Shown: positions 50,149 through 63,650 of the stretch, piece by piece | Numbering within the stretch: the stretch's first letter is position 1 | Layout: every line of letters begins with the position of its first letter | Assembly (NCBI GenBank): GCA_004010935.1 | Contig: CP026511.1 | Coordinates: 4,774,001-4,838,000 of the forward strand | Length of the DNA stretch: 64,000 bases | DNA from: Pseudomonadaceae bacterium SI-3 | Lineage (GTDB): Bacteria; Pseudomonadota; Gammaproteobacteria; Pseudomonadales; Pseudomonadaceae | Reading direction: 5' to 3' | Translations under genes and position numbers: made by a program | The notes under the pieces: generated by a model | The model's input: the letters and a program-made list of their open reading frames with translations, nothing else | Database searches by the model: none | What the model was told of the DNA's origin: nothing

Positions 50149-51012
50149 TTAAACCGCGGCAGCGCCGCCGACGATTTCCGAAATTTCCTGGGTGATCGCA
50201 GCCTGACGGGCCTTGTTATAGACCAGTTGCAGGTCGCCGATCAGCTCACCGGCGTTGTCGGTTGCGTTCTTCATGGCGATCATCCGGGCAGCTTGTTCAG
50301 CGGCACCGTTTTCAACCACGGCCTGGTAGACCTGGGATTCGACGTAACGAACCAGCAGCGCATCCAGCAACAAGCGAGCGTCGGGTTCGTACAGATAGTC
50401 CCATTTACCTTTCGGCGCGGTCTGATCGTCGCTCGCGGCCAACGGCAGCAGCTGGGCTACGGTCGGTTTCTGCGTCATGGTGTTGATGAACTTGTTCGAC
50501 ACCAGGTAGAGACGGTCCAGACGGCCTTGATCGAAAGCATCCAACATGACCTTGACGCTGCCGATCAGATCATTGATCGACGGCTCTTCACCAAGACCGT
50601 TGACTGCTGCGACCACGTTGCCGCCAAAGCTGCGGAAGAAGCTCGCACCTTTGTTACCGATCACGCACAGGTCGGCTTCGACTTTACTGTCGTGCCATTC
50701 CTTCATGTTCTTGATCAGCGCCTTGAACAGGTTTGTGTTCAAGCCGCCGCAAAGCCCACGATCAGACGACACGACGATGTAGCCGACACGCTTGACCGGG
50801 CGCTCAACCATGAACGGATGACGGTATTCAGGGTTGGTATTGGCCAGATGGCCAATAACCTGCTGGATCCGCTCCGCATAGGGACGGCTGGCAGCCATGC
50901 GCATCTGTGCCTTGCGCATCTTGCTGACGGCCACCTTTTCCATGGCGCTGGTGATCTTCTGCGTGCTTTTGATGCTCGCAATCTTGCTGCGAATCTCTTT
51001 TGCGCCTGCCAT
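50149..51012 (-). CDS. atpG: ATP synthase gamma subunit
   Basis: 287 residues. [20 protein letters not shown] at the N-terminus and the C-terminal helix [17 protein letters not shown]. Rotor shaft of F1. Confidence 0.98.
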   Translation of the reverse strand: MAGAKEIRSKIASIKSTQKITSAMEKVAVSKMRKAQMRMAASRPYAERIQQVIGHLANTNPEYRHPFMVERPVKRVGYIVVSSDRGLCGGLNTNLFKALIKNMKEWHDSKVEADLCVIGNKGASFFRSFGGNVVAAVNGLGEEPSINDLIGSVKVMLDAFDQGRLDRLYLVSNKFINTMTQKPTVAQLLPLAASDDQTAPKGKWDYLYEPDARLLLDALLVRYVESQVYQAVVENGAAEQAARMIAMKNATDNAGELIGDLQLVYNKARQAAITQEISEIVGGAAAV

Positions 51013-51062
51013 TTGACACCTATCGGGTTAGCAAGCGGGAGCCTCGCGGCTCCCGCTGCGGC

Positions 51063-52607
<1,545 letters not shown>

Positions 52608-52622
52608 GCCACGACCCTCAAA

Positions 52623-53159
52623 TCAGGATTTCAACGATTCGGCCAACTGGCTCAGTTTGCCGCGGACCGAACCATCGACAACCACATCGCCGGCGCGGAT
52701 AACAACGCCGCCGATCAGCGCAGGGTTCACGACCTGCTGGGGGTTGACGGTACGATCTAGCCGCTTCGACAAGGCGGCAGCCAAAGTTTGGAGTTGTGCA
52801 GGGGTCAGCTCGAAGGCTGTCTGCACTTCAACGTCGAGTGTCTTTTCGGCTTCAGCCTTGAGTTCCTCGAACAGCTCCCGAATGGTCGGCAACACATCCA
52901 GACGATCGTTATCGCCCAGGGTGGAGACGAAGTTTCGGAACGCTTCATCGATGTCGCTACCGAACAGCTGAACCAGCGTCTGGACCTTGTTTTCACTGGT
53001 CAGACGCGGATTTTTCAGCAGTTCGGCAACTTGGGGAACGTCAACAGCGACCGCAGCCAGGCTCAACATGCCCGACCAGGCATCAATCCGGCCAGCCGCG
53101 CTGGCGAACTCGAAAGCGGCCTTTGCGTATGGCCGAGCAAGCGTCTGGGTATTGATCAT
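52623..53159 (-). CDS. atpH: ATP synthase delta subunit
   Basis: 178 residues: LARPYAKAAFEFA start and the C-terminal GGVVIRAGDVVVDGSVRGKL. Links F1 to the b stalk. Confidence 0.97.
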   Translation of the reverse strand: MINTQTLARPYAKAAFEFASAAGRIDAWSGMLSLAAVAVDVPQVAELLKNPRLTSENKVQTLVQLFGSDIDEAFRNFVSTLGDNDRLDVLPTIRELFEELKAEAEKTLDVEVQTAFELTPAQLQTLAAALSKRLDRTVNPQQVVNPALIGGVVIRAGDVVVDGSVRGKLSQLAESLKS

Positions 53160-53171
53160 CGCTTGCCTCGC

Positions 53172-53642
53172 TTAGAGTTGGGAGGCCAGTTTTTCGACCA
53201 GATCGTTGTGTGCCTTGGCGTCCACCTGGGACTCCAGAATCTTCTCCGCACCCATGACAGCCAACACGGCTACCTGATTGCGCAGTTGCTCCTTGGCACG
53301 ATTCACTTCCTGCTCGATCTCGGCGCGGGCGCCGGCGACCAGTCGCTCGCCTTCGACGCGCGCCTGTTGCTTGGCATCCTCAACGATGGCGTTGGCCTGC
53401 TTGTTGGCCTGCTCAAGAATCTGGGCAGCTTGCCCCTTGGTCTCACGGAGGGTATTGGAAACCTTTTCCTGAGCCAATTTTAGGTCTTGCTGCGCACGGC
53501 CTGCGGCGTCCAGTCCTTCAGCGATTTTCTTCTGGCGTTCTTGCATGGCCTTGGTGATTGGCGGCCATACGTACTTCATGCAAAACCAGACGAAAATAGC
53601 GAAAGCGAACGTTTGACCGAACAGCGTCAAGTTAATGTTCAC
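53172..53642 (-). CDS. atpF: ATP synthase b subunit
   Basis: 156 residues. One N-terminal TM ([19 protein letters not shown]) then a long charged coiled coil. Peripheral stalk of F0. Confidence 0.97.
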   Translation of the reverse strand: MNINLTLFGQTFAFAIFVWFCMKYVWPPITKAMQERQKKIAEGLDAAGRAQQDLKLAQEKVSNTLRETKGQAAQILEQANKQANAIVEDAKQQARVEGERLVAGARAEIEQEVNRAKEQLRNQVAVLAVMGAEKILESQVDAKAHNDLVEKLASQL

Positions 53643-53735
53643 AGCGATATACCTCGTGCTATCTCGTTCGACGCGGTTGTCAATTCCACGGCAACGGGGC
53701 TCGCTAAGCGAACCCCATCAGGAACCGGAAAAGTC

Positions 53736-53978
<243 letters not shown>

Positions 53979-54032
53979 CTAAGGGTTAAGGTTTTCTTGG
54001 GTAAAACGAAACTTGTTGAACCGGTTCAACTG

Positions 54033-55318
<1,286 letters not shown>

Positions 55319-55452
55319 CGTGCGTCCATCGCCAAAATACGTGCGCCGTCCAGATTGACCGCAGTCAAAAAAGCGCCGCGAGTATAGGAGCAGCCCATTC
55401 TGCGTTCAACCTTCAGGTAGCACTTTCTGACCGCCACTACATAAACTTTGTA

Positions 55453-56328
55453 TCAGCGGATGTGCGCAAGCACGCCCTGCAGCTCATCCAGCGAACTGTA
55501 ACGGATCACCAGCTGCCCTTTGCCCTTCTCGCCATGCTTGATTTGCACCGGCGAGCCCAGCCGCTCAGCGAGACGTTGTTCCAGACGGACAATATCAGGG
55601 TCGCTTTTCGGTTCAGCTTTAACGCTTTCTGGTTTGTTCAACCATTGCCTTACTAGTGCTTCGGTCTGCCGTACGGTCAGTCCTCGTGCGACAACATGCC
55701 GCGCGCCTTCTACCTGTTGATTAGCAGGAAGTCCAAGCAAAGCCCGGGCGTGACCCATTTCCAGATCTCCATGCGAGAGGAGCGTCTTGATCTCTTCCGG
55801 CAAGGCGATCAGACGCAACAGATTGCTGATGGTCACCCTGGATTTGCCCACGGCGTCCGCGACCTGTTGCTGAGTCAACTGAAACTCCTGCTGCAACCGT
55901 TGAAGCGCAACGGCTTCCTCGATAGGGCTGAGATCTTCGCGCTGGATGTTTTCGATCAACGCCATCGCGATGGCTGCCTCGTCGGAAACATCCCGGACCA
56001 TGGCCGGGATCCGGTCCAGACCTGCCTGCTGACTGGCACGCCAGCGCCGCTCACCGGCAATGATTTCATAGCGGCCAGAGCCGATCGACCGAACCACGAT
56101 CGGCTGCATCACACCCTGAGTACGGATCGAATTGGCCAGTTCTTCGAGGGTCACCGGATCAATGTCGCGGCGCGGCTGGTACTTGCCGCGCTGAATCACG
56201 TCGAGCGGCAACTGTTGCAGCTCACGCACATCGGCCTGGGCGGCTTCCTCTTGTATCGCCGCCACGTTGGCACCGCCGAGGAGGGCATCCAGACCTCGTC
56301 CTAGGCCTCGTTTTTTGGTCGCCATCAA
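55453..56328 (-). CDS. parB: Chromosome-partitioning protein ParB
   Basis: 291 residues. Starts MMATKKRGLGRGLDALLGG; ParB/Srx CTP-binding motif AGERRWRASQQAG and the HTH LTQQQVADAVGKSRVTISNL. Spreads from parS sites and works with ParA in origin segregation. I see no perfect parS in this window. Confidence 0.97.
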   Translation of the reverse strand: MMATKKRGLGRGLDALLGGANVAAIQEEAAQADVRELQQLPLDVIQRGKYQPRRDIDPVTLEELANSIRTQGVMQPIVVRSIGSGRYEIIAGERRWRASQQAGLDRIPAMVRDVSDEAAIAMALIENIQREDLSPIEEAVALQRLQQEFQLTQQQVADAVGKSRVTISNLLRLIALPEEIKTLLSHGDLEMGHARALLGLPANQQVEGARHVVARGLTVRQTEALVRQWLNKPESVKAEPKSDPDIVRLEQRLAERLGSPVQIKHGEKGKGQLVIRYSSLDELQGVLAHIR

Positions 56329-56334
56329 GTTTCC

Positions 56335-57123
56335 TTATGCGGTTACGCTGCGGGCGGCCCGGCGCTGGCGGCGCGACAATTCGCCTGCCAGTGCCAGATA
56401 GGCCAAGGCGCCCTTGGATTGCTTGTCATAGACCAACGCCGGCATGCCATGGCTGGGGGCTTCAGCCAGGCGCACATTGCGTGGAATCACAGTGTCGTAG
56501 AGCTTCTCACCGAAGTGCGCTTTCAACTGCTCGGTAACATCGTTGGTCAGGCTGCTGCGAGGGTCATACATGGTACGGAGCAAACCCTCAATTTTCAGCG
56601 AAGGGTTCAATGCCTGACCGATACGCTGGATCGAATTGACCAGATCGGTCAGCCCTTCGAGCGCGTAATACTCGCATTGCATCGGAATGATCACGCCATC
56701 GGCGGCGGTCAGGGCATTGATCGTCAGCATCGACAGCGAGGGCGGGCAATCGATGAGGATGTAATCGTAATTTTCCCGAACTGGTGCCAGCGCTTCACGC
56801 AAGCGGTTCTCTTTAGCTGGTAGATTGAGCAAGGCGACTTCGGCTGCGGTCAGGTCACGGTTAGCTGGCAGCAGTTGATAACCGCCGTGCTCGGAAAACT
56901 GCATGGCATCGACCAGGCTGCATTCCCCAATCAGTACGTCGTATATCGAATATTCCAACGCCAACTTATCCACACCGCTGCCAGTGGTGGCGTTGCCCTG
57001 TGGATCAAGATCGATCAGCAACACACGGCGACGCGTCGCCACGAGCGAGGCCGCTAGGTTGATGCAGGTGGTCGTCTTGGCGACACCGCCTTTCTGGTTG
57101 GCGATGGCAAATACTTTAGCCAT
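56335..57123 (-). CDS. parA: Chromosome-partitioning ATPase ParA
   Basis: 262 residues with deviant Walker A QKGGVAKTTT, LIDLDPQGNATTGSGVD and DYILIDCPPSLSML. It has Ala in the KGGxxK loop where many relatives have Gly, which is allowed in this motif. A DnaA-box match TTATCCACA lies inside the gene at 56966. Confidence 0.97.
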   Translation of the reverse strand: MAKVFAIANQKGGVAKTTTCINLAASLVATRRRVLLIDLDPQGNATTGSGVDKLALEYSIYDVLIGECSLVDAMQFSEHGGYQLLPANRDLTAAEVALLNLPAKENRLREALAPVRENYDYILIDCPPSLSMLTINALTAADGVIIPMQCEYYALEGLTDLVNSIQRIGQALNPSLKIEGLLRTMYDPRSSLTNDVTEQLKAHFGEKLYDTVIPRNVRLAEAPSHGMPALVYDKQSKGALAYLALAGELSRRQRRAARSVTA

Positions 57124-57141
57124 GGTCAGTGTCTGTCCGGG

Positions 57142-57792
57142 TCATGAAGTGCGCCGCAGTATCAACAGGTGGCGTTGCCCTTGGCAACCTGGAACCTTGA
57201 GAACCAAGCAGCGTTCCAGCTGGAAGTCCGCCGGAAGCGCTTGCAGCTCATCGTCCGGCTGCATCCCTTTCATTGCGAGCCAGCGAGTGGCTGAGTCGCT
57301 GAGATGGCGCGTCCAATTGGCAAAATCTTCAAGCGAACTGAACGCACGCGAGGTGATATCAGTGAATGGCTGCGCGGGGGTGAATTGCTCGACGCGGCTG
57401 TGGACAACTTCCACATTGGCAAGTTTCAGCTCCAGCTTTACCTGGGTAAGAAAGCGGGTTTTCTTGCCATTGGAATCGAGCAAGGTGAAGTTGCGCTCGG
57501 GAAACATGATCGCCAGCGGGATACCTGGCATGCCGCCGCCACTGCCAACGTCGAGCCAGCGTGCGCCACCTAGCTCTGCTTGTGACATAACACTAAGGCT
57601 GTCGAGCAAATGCCGAGACACCATTTCCGCCGGATCGCGCACTGCGGTTAGGTTGTAGGCCTTGTTCCACTTGTTCAGCAACGTCAGATAGGCCAGCAGC
57701 TGCTGTTGCTGAATGCTACTGAGGTCGATCCCAAGCAGGGAAGCGCCCTGCTTGAGTTCATCGGCATGACTGACCAATTCCATGGCCGTCAC
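57142..57792 (-). CDS. rsmG: 16S rRNA (guanine-527-N7) methyltransferase
   Basis: 216 residues from a GTG at 57792 overlapping the mnmG stop (GTGA) and preceded by CTGGAG; an ATG nine bases on is an alternative. SAM motif [17 protein letters not shown]. Modifies G527; co-transcribed with mnmG as usual. Confidence 0.95.
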   Translation of the reverse strand: MTAMELVSHADELKQGASLLGIDLSSIQQQQLLAYLTLLNKWNKAYNLTAVRDPAEMVSRHLLDSLSVMSQAELGGARWLDVGSGGGMPGIPLAIMFPERNFTLLDSNGKKTRFLTQVKLELKLANVEVVHSRVEQFTPAQPFTDITSRAFSSLEDFANWTRHLSDSATRWLAMKGMQPDDELQALPADFQLERCLVLKVPGCQGQRHLLILRRTS

Positions 57793-59681
57793 GCGCTCTG
57801 CTCCAGCTTTCGCCCGGCGCTGCGTTTTTTCAGATGAATCATCAACAGCGACACCGCGGCAGGCGTCACCCCCGGAATCCGTGACGCCTGGCCAAGCGTT
57901 TCTGGCCGCGCCAGGGAAAGCTTGTGCTGAATTTCCTTCGACAGACCGGAAATGCTCGAATAATCCAGCTCAGCCGGCAACCCGATGGATTCGCTGGCGC
58001 GCAAGCGGAGGATTTCCTCCTGTTGGCGATCGATATAGCCAGCGTACTTGGTCTTGATTTCGACCTGCTCGGCAACCTGCTGATCTGTCGTTCCGCCACC
58101 AGTGAGCTGCACGAGACCGAGGTAATCGATCTCCGGCCGCGCCAACAGGTTCAGCAAATTGTATTCATGGGTCAGCGGCGTGCCGAAACGTTCAGCGATG
58201 GCATCGCCCTGCTCGGTACCTGGACGAACCCAGGTGCTTTTCAAGCGCTGCTCTTCCTGGACGATGCTTTCGCGCTTGCGCTCGAAGGCGGCCCAGCGAA
58301 CATCATCGACCAACCCCAGCTCGCGGCCTTTTTCAGTCAACCGAAGATCGGCGTTGTCCTCACGCAGAATCAGCCGGTACTCGGCGCGCGAGGTAAACAT
58401 GCGATACGGCTCCTGAGTGCCGAGGGTGATTAGGTCGTCGACCAGCACGCCGAGATACGCCTCGTCCCGACGTGGGCACCAACTTTCCAGCCCTTTGGCG
58501 CGTAGCGCGGCATTTGTGCCGGCCAGCAACCCTTGGGCGCCAGCCTCTTCGTAACCGGTGGTGCCGTTGATCTGTCCTGCGAAGAACAGCCCTCCAATTA
58601 CCTTGGTTTCCAGGCTGTATTTCAAATCACGCGGGTCGAAATAGTCGTACTCGATGGCGTATCCGGGCCGCACGATGTGCGCCTGCTCCATTCCGCGAAT
58701 GCTTTGCACGATCTGCAGCTGCACGTCGAACGGTAATGACGTGGAAATACCGTTCGGATAGAGCTCGTGGGTCGTCAGGCCTTCAGGTTCGATGAAAACC
58801 TGATGGCTGTCCTTGTCGGCAAAACGATGAATCTTGTCCTCGATCGACGGGCAGTAACGCGGCCCGACCCCCTCGATGACACCTGAATACATCGGTGACC
58901 GATCGAGGTTAGCGGCGATGATCTCGTGAGTGCGGGCGTTGGTATGGGTGATCCAGCAGCTCACTTGCCGTGGATGCTGCGCCGCGTGGCCGAGAAACGA
59001 CATGGGCGGTATCGGCGTGTCACCCGGCTGCTCGGTCATCACCGAAAAGTCGACGCTGCGTCCGTCGATTCGCGGAGGCGTTCCGGTCTTCAGCCGACCA
59101 ACTCGCAATGGGAGTTCGCGTAAGCGTTTAGCCAACGCAATCGATGGGGGATCGCCAGCCCGACCACCTAAATAGTTCTGCAGACCGATGTGGATAAGTC
59201 CGCCAAGAAAGGTGCCGGTTGTGAGGACAACCGACTCGGCAAGGAAACGCAGCCCCATTTGGGTCACTACGCCCTTGACCTGATCCGCTTCAACGATCAA
59301 GTCGTCAGCGGCTTGCTGAAATATCCACAGATTGGGCTGGTTTTCCAACACTTCGCGCACAGCGGCCTTATACAAAACCCGGTCAGCCTGTGCCCGAGTT
59401 GCCCGTACGGCTGGGCCTTTGCGGCTGTTGAGCACGCGGAACTGAATGCCACTCTTGTCCGTGGCAGTCGCCATAACGCCGCCAAGTGCATCGATTTCCT
59501 TGACCAAGTGGCTTTTGCCGATGCCGCCGATGGCCGGGTTGCAGCTCATCTGTCCCAACGTTTCGACGTTATGAGAGAGCAGCAGTGTTTTCACGCCTAT
59601 TCGAGCAGCCGCCAGAGCGGCTTCGGTACCGGCATGGCCGCCACCGATAACGATGACGTCAAAACGGGAAGGGAAATCCAC
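57789..59681 (-). CDS. mnmG: tRNA uridine-5-carboxymethylaminomethyl synthase subunit MnmG
   Basis: 630 residues from GTG at 59681. FAD motif [32 protein letters not shown] loop present as [19 protein letters not shown]. With MnmE it modifies wobble U34 of tRNAs. The ORF extends upstream but pseudomonad MnmG starts at MDFPSRFD. A DnaA-box match TGTGGATAA lies in the gene at 59189. Confidence 0.96.
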   Translation of the reverse strand: MDFPSRFDVIVIGGGHAGTEAALAAARIGVKTLLLSHNVETLGQMSCNPAIGGIGKSHLVKEIDALGGVMATATDKSGIQFRVLNSRKGPAVRATRAQADRVLYKAAVREVLENQPNLWIFQQAADDLIVEADQVKGVVTQMGLRFLAESVVLTTGTFLGGLIHIGLQNYLGGRAGDPPSIALAKRLRELPLRVGRLKTGTPPRIDGRSVDFSVMTEQPGDTPIPPMSFLGHAAQHPRQVSCWITHTNARTHEIIAANLDRSPMYSGVIEGVGPRYCPSIEDKIHRFADKDSHQVFIEPEGLTTHELYPNGISTSLPFDVQLQIVQSIRGMEQAHIVRPGYAIEYDYFDPRDLKYSLETKVIGGLFFAGQINGTTGYEEAGAQGLLAGTNAALRAKGLESWCPRRDEAYLGVLVDDLITLGTQEPYRMFTSRAEYRLILREDNADLRLTEKGRELGLVDDVRWAAFERKRESIVQEEQRLKSTWVRPGTEQGDAIAERFGTPLTHEYNLLNLLARPEIDYLGLVQLTGGGTTDQQVAEQVEIKTKYAGYIDRQQEEILRLRASESIGLPAELDYSSISGLSKEIQHKLSLARPETLGQASRIPGVTPAAVSLLMIHLKKRSAGRKLEQSA

Positions 59682-60238
59682 CACGCACCTCGTGCCTGTT
59701 TGGTTGAGTCTCAGGAAGCTCGCCAGTATAGGCACTAGGTGACCGCGAAAGAAGGCCTCTGAACAAAAAATGACCAGTAGCACTCTTTAAGGTCCGAGAC
59801 AGGTAGTTAGAGATAAAAGAAGAGAATGATTTAAAGCTTATTTTTATGTTTATAAATAGGCAGCCGATATCTGTGGATAGATCTGTGTAGCCCAGATATG
59901 GAGCGTCCTGTAAGCGAAAGAAAGGGTGTGTCTAGCTGTGGTACAGACGGTGGAAGCACGGTTGACAGCCTGTGCATGAAACGTATGGTTATCCACAGCC
60001 GGCTACGGAGACATGGTTGCACACCGTTTATTGACCGGGCTTAAGCAAGGTTTTCCACAGTGTTTAATTCACGCTCGCTAGACAAAAATGACAGCGGTTA
60101 GGCTGGAACGAAGCAACTGAATGATTGTTGTATAGCCGATTTTGCACGTCGCAAAATCAGCCGTCCGCTGGGTTTGCAGAGGTCGAAGTTGATATTCTTC
60201 TGGCATACGGCGGGAAAAGAAGAGAGCGAGCGGATCCG
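59682..60238. other. mnmG-mnmE spacer with DnaA boxes
   Basis: Gene-free and AT-rich at 59815-59865 (a TTTAAAGC/TTTATAAATAGG tract). It contains TGTGGATAG (59872-59880, one mismatch on the reverse strand), a perfect TTATCCACA (59989-59997) and TTTTCCACA (60051-60059). The E. coli origin lies beside the mnmG homologue gidA, so this may be a vestigial or accessory initiator-binding region. The main pseudomonad origin is expected at rpmH-dnaA, outside the window. Confidence 0.55.
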
Positions 60239-60262
60239 CTCAGCGCTGGACCCAGCGCTGAG
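60239..60262 (-). terminator. Hairpin after mnmE
   Basis: CTCAGCGCTGG (60239-60249), loop AC, CCAGCGCTGAG (60252-60262), perfect 11-base arms about 30 bases after the mnmE stop. A T/C-rich tract follows some 15 bases on, so termination is likely but not ideal. Confidence 0.65.
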
Positions 60263-60291
60263 GCACGAGCTAAGACGCTTGTATCGACCGG

Positions 60292-61659
60292 CTATTTGCC
60301 GATGCAAAAGCTCGAGAAAATGCGGCCCAGCAGATCGTCGGAGCTGAACGTGCCGGTGATCTCACCGAGTGCCTGCTGCGCTTGGCGCAGATCTTCAGCC
60401 AGCAGTTCGCCTGCGCCTGCCAGCGTCAACTGAGCATGGCCATGGTCGAGGTACTCGGCTGCCTTGCGGAGTGCGTCTAGATGCCTGCGCCTGGCACTGA
60501 AGGCGCTTTCCGCAGTCTGGTCATAGCCCATGCAGCGCTTGAGATGCTCACGAAGCATCTCTAGCCCATCGCCCGAGCGCGCCGAGAGGCTAAGCGTGGT
60601 GACCCCGTCTGCATCGACGGATAGAGCGACGGAGTCGCCGGTGAGATCGGCCTTGTTTCGAATGATCGTGGTTTTAGCCGGGTCTGGTCTGGTAATAAGC
60701 AAGTCCGGCCAACTGGATTCATCGTCTGAAGCAGAAGCCGCACTGCCGTCCACTACCAGCAATACCCGGTCGGCATCCTCGATCGCTTTGATCGCCCGTT
60801 CCACCCCGATCCGTTCCACCTCGTCCAGGGTATTACGCAACCCGGCAGTATCGACGATGTGCAACGGCATACCATCAATCTGGATATGTTCCTTCAGCAG
60901 ATCGCGCGTGGTGCCGGCTATGTCGGTCACGATCGCCGCCTCACGCCCCGCCAATGCGTTTAGCAGGCTAGATTTTCCGGCGTTGGGGCGACCGGCAATG
61001 ACCACGTTCATTCCTTCGCGCAGTAGCGCGCCCTGTCCAGCCTCTCGCATGACTGTGGATAACTCGCCACGGACCTGCTCGAGCAGCGCGAGCACACGGC
61101 CGTCGGCGAGGAAATCGATTTCTTCTTCTGGAAAATCGATCGCCGCTTCGACGTAAATGCGCAGATTCACCAGGCTTTCGGTGAGGTGATGCACGCGACG
61201 AGAGAAATCGCCCTGCAGCGAGCGAACTGCATTTCGAGCTGCTTGCGCCGAACTCGCCTCGATAAGGTCTGCGATTGCCTCAGCCTGAGCCAGGTCCAGC
61301 TTGTCGTTGAGGAACGCGCGCTCACTGAACTCACCGGGCCTAGCAGGCCTGATTCCAAGCTCTATGCAACGGCGCAACAACATGTCCATGACCACCGGAC
61401 CGCCGTGGCCCTGGAGTTCCAGTACATCCTCGCCGGTAAAGGAATGGGGTCCGGGGAAGAACAGCATCAGCCCTTCATCAATGACTTCACCGTCATCGGC
61501 ATGGAACGGACCGTAGTGGGCATGCCGGGGTACCGGTTCTCGGCCGCTGAGCGTGATCGCGACGGCTTTGGCTCGGGGGCCTGAAACGCGCACTACGCCA
61601 ATCCCACCACGACCTGGTGCTGTGGCAACAGCGGCGATGGTTTCGCGATCTTGGCTCAT
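60292..61659 (-). CDS. mnmE: tRNA modification GTPase MnmE
   Basis: 455 residues from [20 protein letters not shown]1 loop [10 protein letters not shown]3 region [10 protein letters not shown]-terminal catalytic CIGK. Partner of MnmG. Stop precedes the spacer with DnaA boxes; a further box match TGTGGATAA lies at 61054 in the gene. Confidence 0.97.
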   Translation of the reverse strand: MSQDRETIAAVATAPGRGGIGVVRVSGPRAKAVAITLSGREPVPRHAHYGPFHADDGEVIDEGLMLFFPGPHSFTGEDVLELQGHGGPVVMDMLLRRCIELGIRPARPGEFSERAFLNDKLDLAQAEAIADLIEASSAQAARNAVRSLQGDFSRRVHHLTESLVNLRIYVEAAIDFPEEEIDFLADGRVLALLEQVRGELSTVMREAGQGALLREGMNVVIAGRPNAGKSSLLNALAGREAAIVTDIAGTTRDLLKEHIQIDGMPLHIVDTAGLRNTLDEVERIGVERAIKAIEDADRVLLVVDGSAASASDDESSWPDLLITRPDPAKTTIIRNKADLTGDSVALSVDADGVTTLSLSARSGDGLEMLREHLKRCMGYDQTAESAFSARRRHLDALRKAAEYLDHGHAQLTLAGAGELLAEDLRQAQQALGEITGTFSSDDLLGRIFSSFCIGK

Positions 61660-61686
61660 CAAACCCTCCAGGTGGAGATAATGCAA

Positions 61687-61708
61687 AACGCCCCAATAAA
61701 GGGGCGTT
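61687..61708 (-). terminator. Terminator between yidC and mnmE
   Basis: AACGCCCC (61687-61694) and GGGGCGTT (61701-61708), followed on the minus strand by TTTTGC. Serves the yidC transcript. Confidence 0.88.
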
Positions 61709-61725
61709 CTGTTCACTTCGAACGG

Positions 61726-63402
61726 TCAGGCTGCGCTAGCGGTCTGTCCGGTTATCTTGCGGGTAATGTACCACTGCTGTGCGATCGACAAGCAGTTGTT
61801 GACGACCCAGTACAGCACCAGACCTGCCGGGAACCAGAGGAAGAAAAAGGTGAAGATGATTGGCAGCAACTTCATCACCTTGGCTTGCATCGGATCCGGT
61901 GGTGTTGGGTTCAACTGCTGCTGAATGAACATGGTGACACCCATGATGATCGGCAGGATGAAGAAAGGATCCTTGATCGACAGGTCGGTGATCCAGAACA
62001 TCCAGGGTGCCTGGCGCATTTCGACGCTTTCCAGCAGCACCCAGTACAGGGCGAGAAACACCGGCATCTGCACCAGGATAGGCAAGCACCCACCCAGCGG
62101 GTTGATCTTCTCTTTTTTGTACAGCTCCATCATCGCCTGGGACATCTTCTGGCGATCATCGCCAAACTGTTCTTTCAGGGCTTGCATCTTCGGCGACACC
62201 GCGCGCATGCGCGCCATCGATCGATAACTGGCAGCCGACAGCGGGAAGAAAGCCAGCTTGATAACGATGGTCAGTACGATGATCGACCAGCCCCAGTTAC
62301 CCAGCAGTGCGTGGATATTCTGTAGCAGCCAGAAGATCGGCTGAGCGATGAACCAGAGAATGCCGTAATCGACGGTCAGACGTAGACCAGGCGACAGCTC
62401 TTCCAGTTGATCCTGGCTCTTCGGACCGGCATACAAGGTGGCGTGTGTTTCACCTTGACTACCGGGTGCAACCGAAACAGCAGGTCCGGTAAAGCCGATG
62501 ATGTAATTGCCCTGGCTGTCCTTGCGAGTCTGCACCAGGTTGGTCTGATCGGGCGCAGGAATCCAGGCAGTTACAAAGTAATGCTGCAACCATGCGATCC
62601 AACCCCCTTCAACCGTCTTTTTCAGACTCTTGTCGTCCATGTCACCCATGGAAACTTTGGTGTAAGGCTCGTCCTTGGTCCAGAGCGCTGCGCCCAAATA
62701 GGTCGCAGTGCCGGTTGCGGTGCTGGAGGACGGATCGCTGCTGTCGTCGCGCTTCAGCTGGCCGAACATGTGGCCGGTCCAGGTTTGATCACTTTGGTTG
62801 TCGATCAGATAGCGCACGCCGAGATCGTAATCACCACGCTCGAAGGTGAAGCGTTTGGTGTAGTTGACCCCGTCTTCGCTGTAGTTCAGATCAACGACCA
62901 GCTGGTCCTGATTTTCGCCCAGCTGATACTGCTGTTGCTCGCTGGAGTACAGCGGCCGGCCACTGGCCTTGTCCGGGCCATCACCGATCAAGCCGCTCTG
63001 GGCTTCATAGGTTCGTTCGCCGCTACGCTCGAACAACTGGAACGGAACGTCTGGGCGATCCTGACGACGTGGGAACTCTGGCAACCGAAGGTCCACGATA
63101 TCGCCGCCGCGCGGATCGATTGCAACATCCAGAACATCGGTGCGTACGTGGATCAGCTGAGAGCTGGCCTGAGTGTCGGTAACTGAATTGGCCGACGGCT
63201 CGCTGCTTACAGCGGGAATATCGCCCTGCGCATTCTCAGCGGTGCTGGTCAGCGGAGTATTTGGAATCTGCGCGACGGACGTTTGTGACTGGCGCGTCTC
63301 GTCAGGGATGGCGGTCTGGCCGTAGTCCTGGTTCCACTGCAAAACCATCAGGTAAGCAACGACTGCCAGGGCGACAAGCAGGATCGAGCGTTTGATATCC
63401 AT
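61726..63402 (-). CDS. yidC: Membrane protein insertase YidC
   Basis: 558 residues. N-terminal TM (SILLVALAVVAYLMVLQWNQ), large periplasmic beta domain, then the five-helix insertase core with LAFFPLSAASYRSMARMRAV and the hydrophilic-groove Arg, MPVFLALYWVLLES, GLVLYWVVNNCLSIAQQW. Inserts membrane proteins with or without SecYEG. Confidence 0.97.
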   Translation of the reverse strand: MDIKRSILLVALAVVAYLMVLQWNQDYGQTAIPDETRQSQTSVAQIPNTPLTSTAENAQGDIPAVSSEPSANSVTDTQASSQLIHVRTDVLDVAIDPRGGDIVDLRLPEFPRRQDRPDVPFQLFERSGERTYEAQSGLIGDGPDKASGRPLYSSEQQQYQLGENQDQLVVDLNYSEDGVNYTKRFTFERGDYDLGVRYLIDNQSDQTWTGHMFGQLKRDDSSDPSSSTATGTATYLGAALWTKDEPYTKVSMGDMDDKSLKKTVEGGWIAWLQHYFVTAWIPAPDQTNLVQTRKDSQGNYIIGFTGPAVSVAPGSQGETHATLYAGPKSQDQLEELSPGLRLTVDYGILWFIAQPIFWLLQNIHALLGNWGWSIIVLTIVIKLAFFPLSAASYRSMARMRAVSPKMQALKEQFGDDRQKMSQAMMELYKKEKINPLGGCLPILVQMPVFLALYWVLLESVEMRQAPWMFWITDLSIKDPFFILPIIMGVTMFIQQQLNPTPPDPMQAKVMKLLPIIFTFFFLWFPAGLVLYWVVNNCLSIAQQWYITRKITGQTASAA

Positions 63403-63404
63403 GG

Positions 63405-63650
63405 TTACTCGGTCATCGAAGATGAATTGGAGGGGGTGTTGGAAGGCACGGGATCATAGCCGCCCGGATTCCATGGATGGCAACGGCCGAGCCTGCACAG
63501 GCTCAGCCAGCCACCGCGCAGCAGGCCATGAGTTTCGATGGCCTCTTGTGCGTAGCAGGAGCAACTTGGGTAGAAACGGCAGTGACTGGCCATCATTGGA
63601 CTGATGGCGTACCGGTAGAGTCGAATTGGGACCAGCGCTAGCTTACGCAT
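63405..63650 (-). CDS. yidD: Membrane insertion factor YidD
   Basis: 81 residues from [14 protein letters not shown]. The conserved core is [19 protein letters not shown] with [14 protein letters not shown]. Overlaps the rnpA stop by eight bases, the normal rnpA-yidD-yidC arrangement. Amphipathic helix at the membrane, helps YidC. Confidence 0.95.
   Translation of the reverse strand: MRKLALVPIRLYRYAISPMMASHCRFYPSCSCYAQEAIETHGLLRGGWLSLCRLGRCHPWNPGGYDPVPSNTPSNSSSMTE

Noticed and set aside
56335..57123. ParA Walker A with Ala instead of Gly (KGGVAKTT) as a defect
   Set aside because: The deviant Walker motif tolerates variation at this position; lysines and the other motifs are intact.
55319..57792. 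parS site near parAB
   Set aside because: No TGTTCCACGTGGAACA-like sequence with a credible match was seen.
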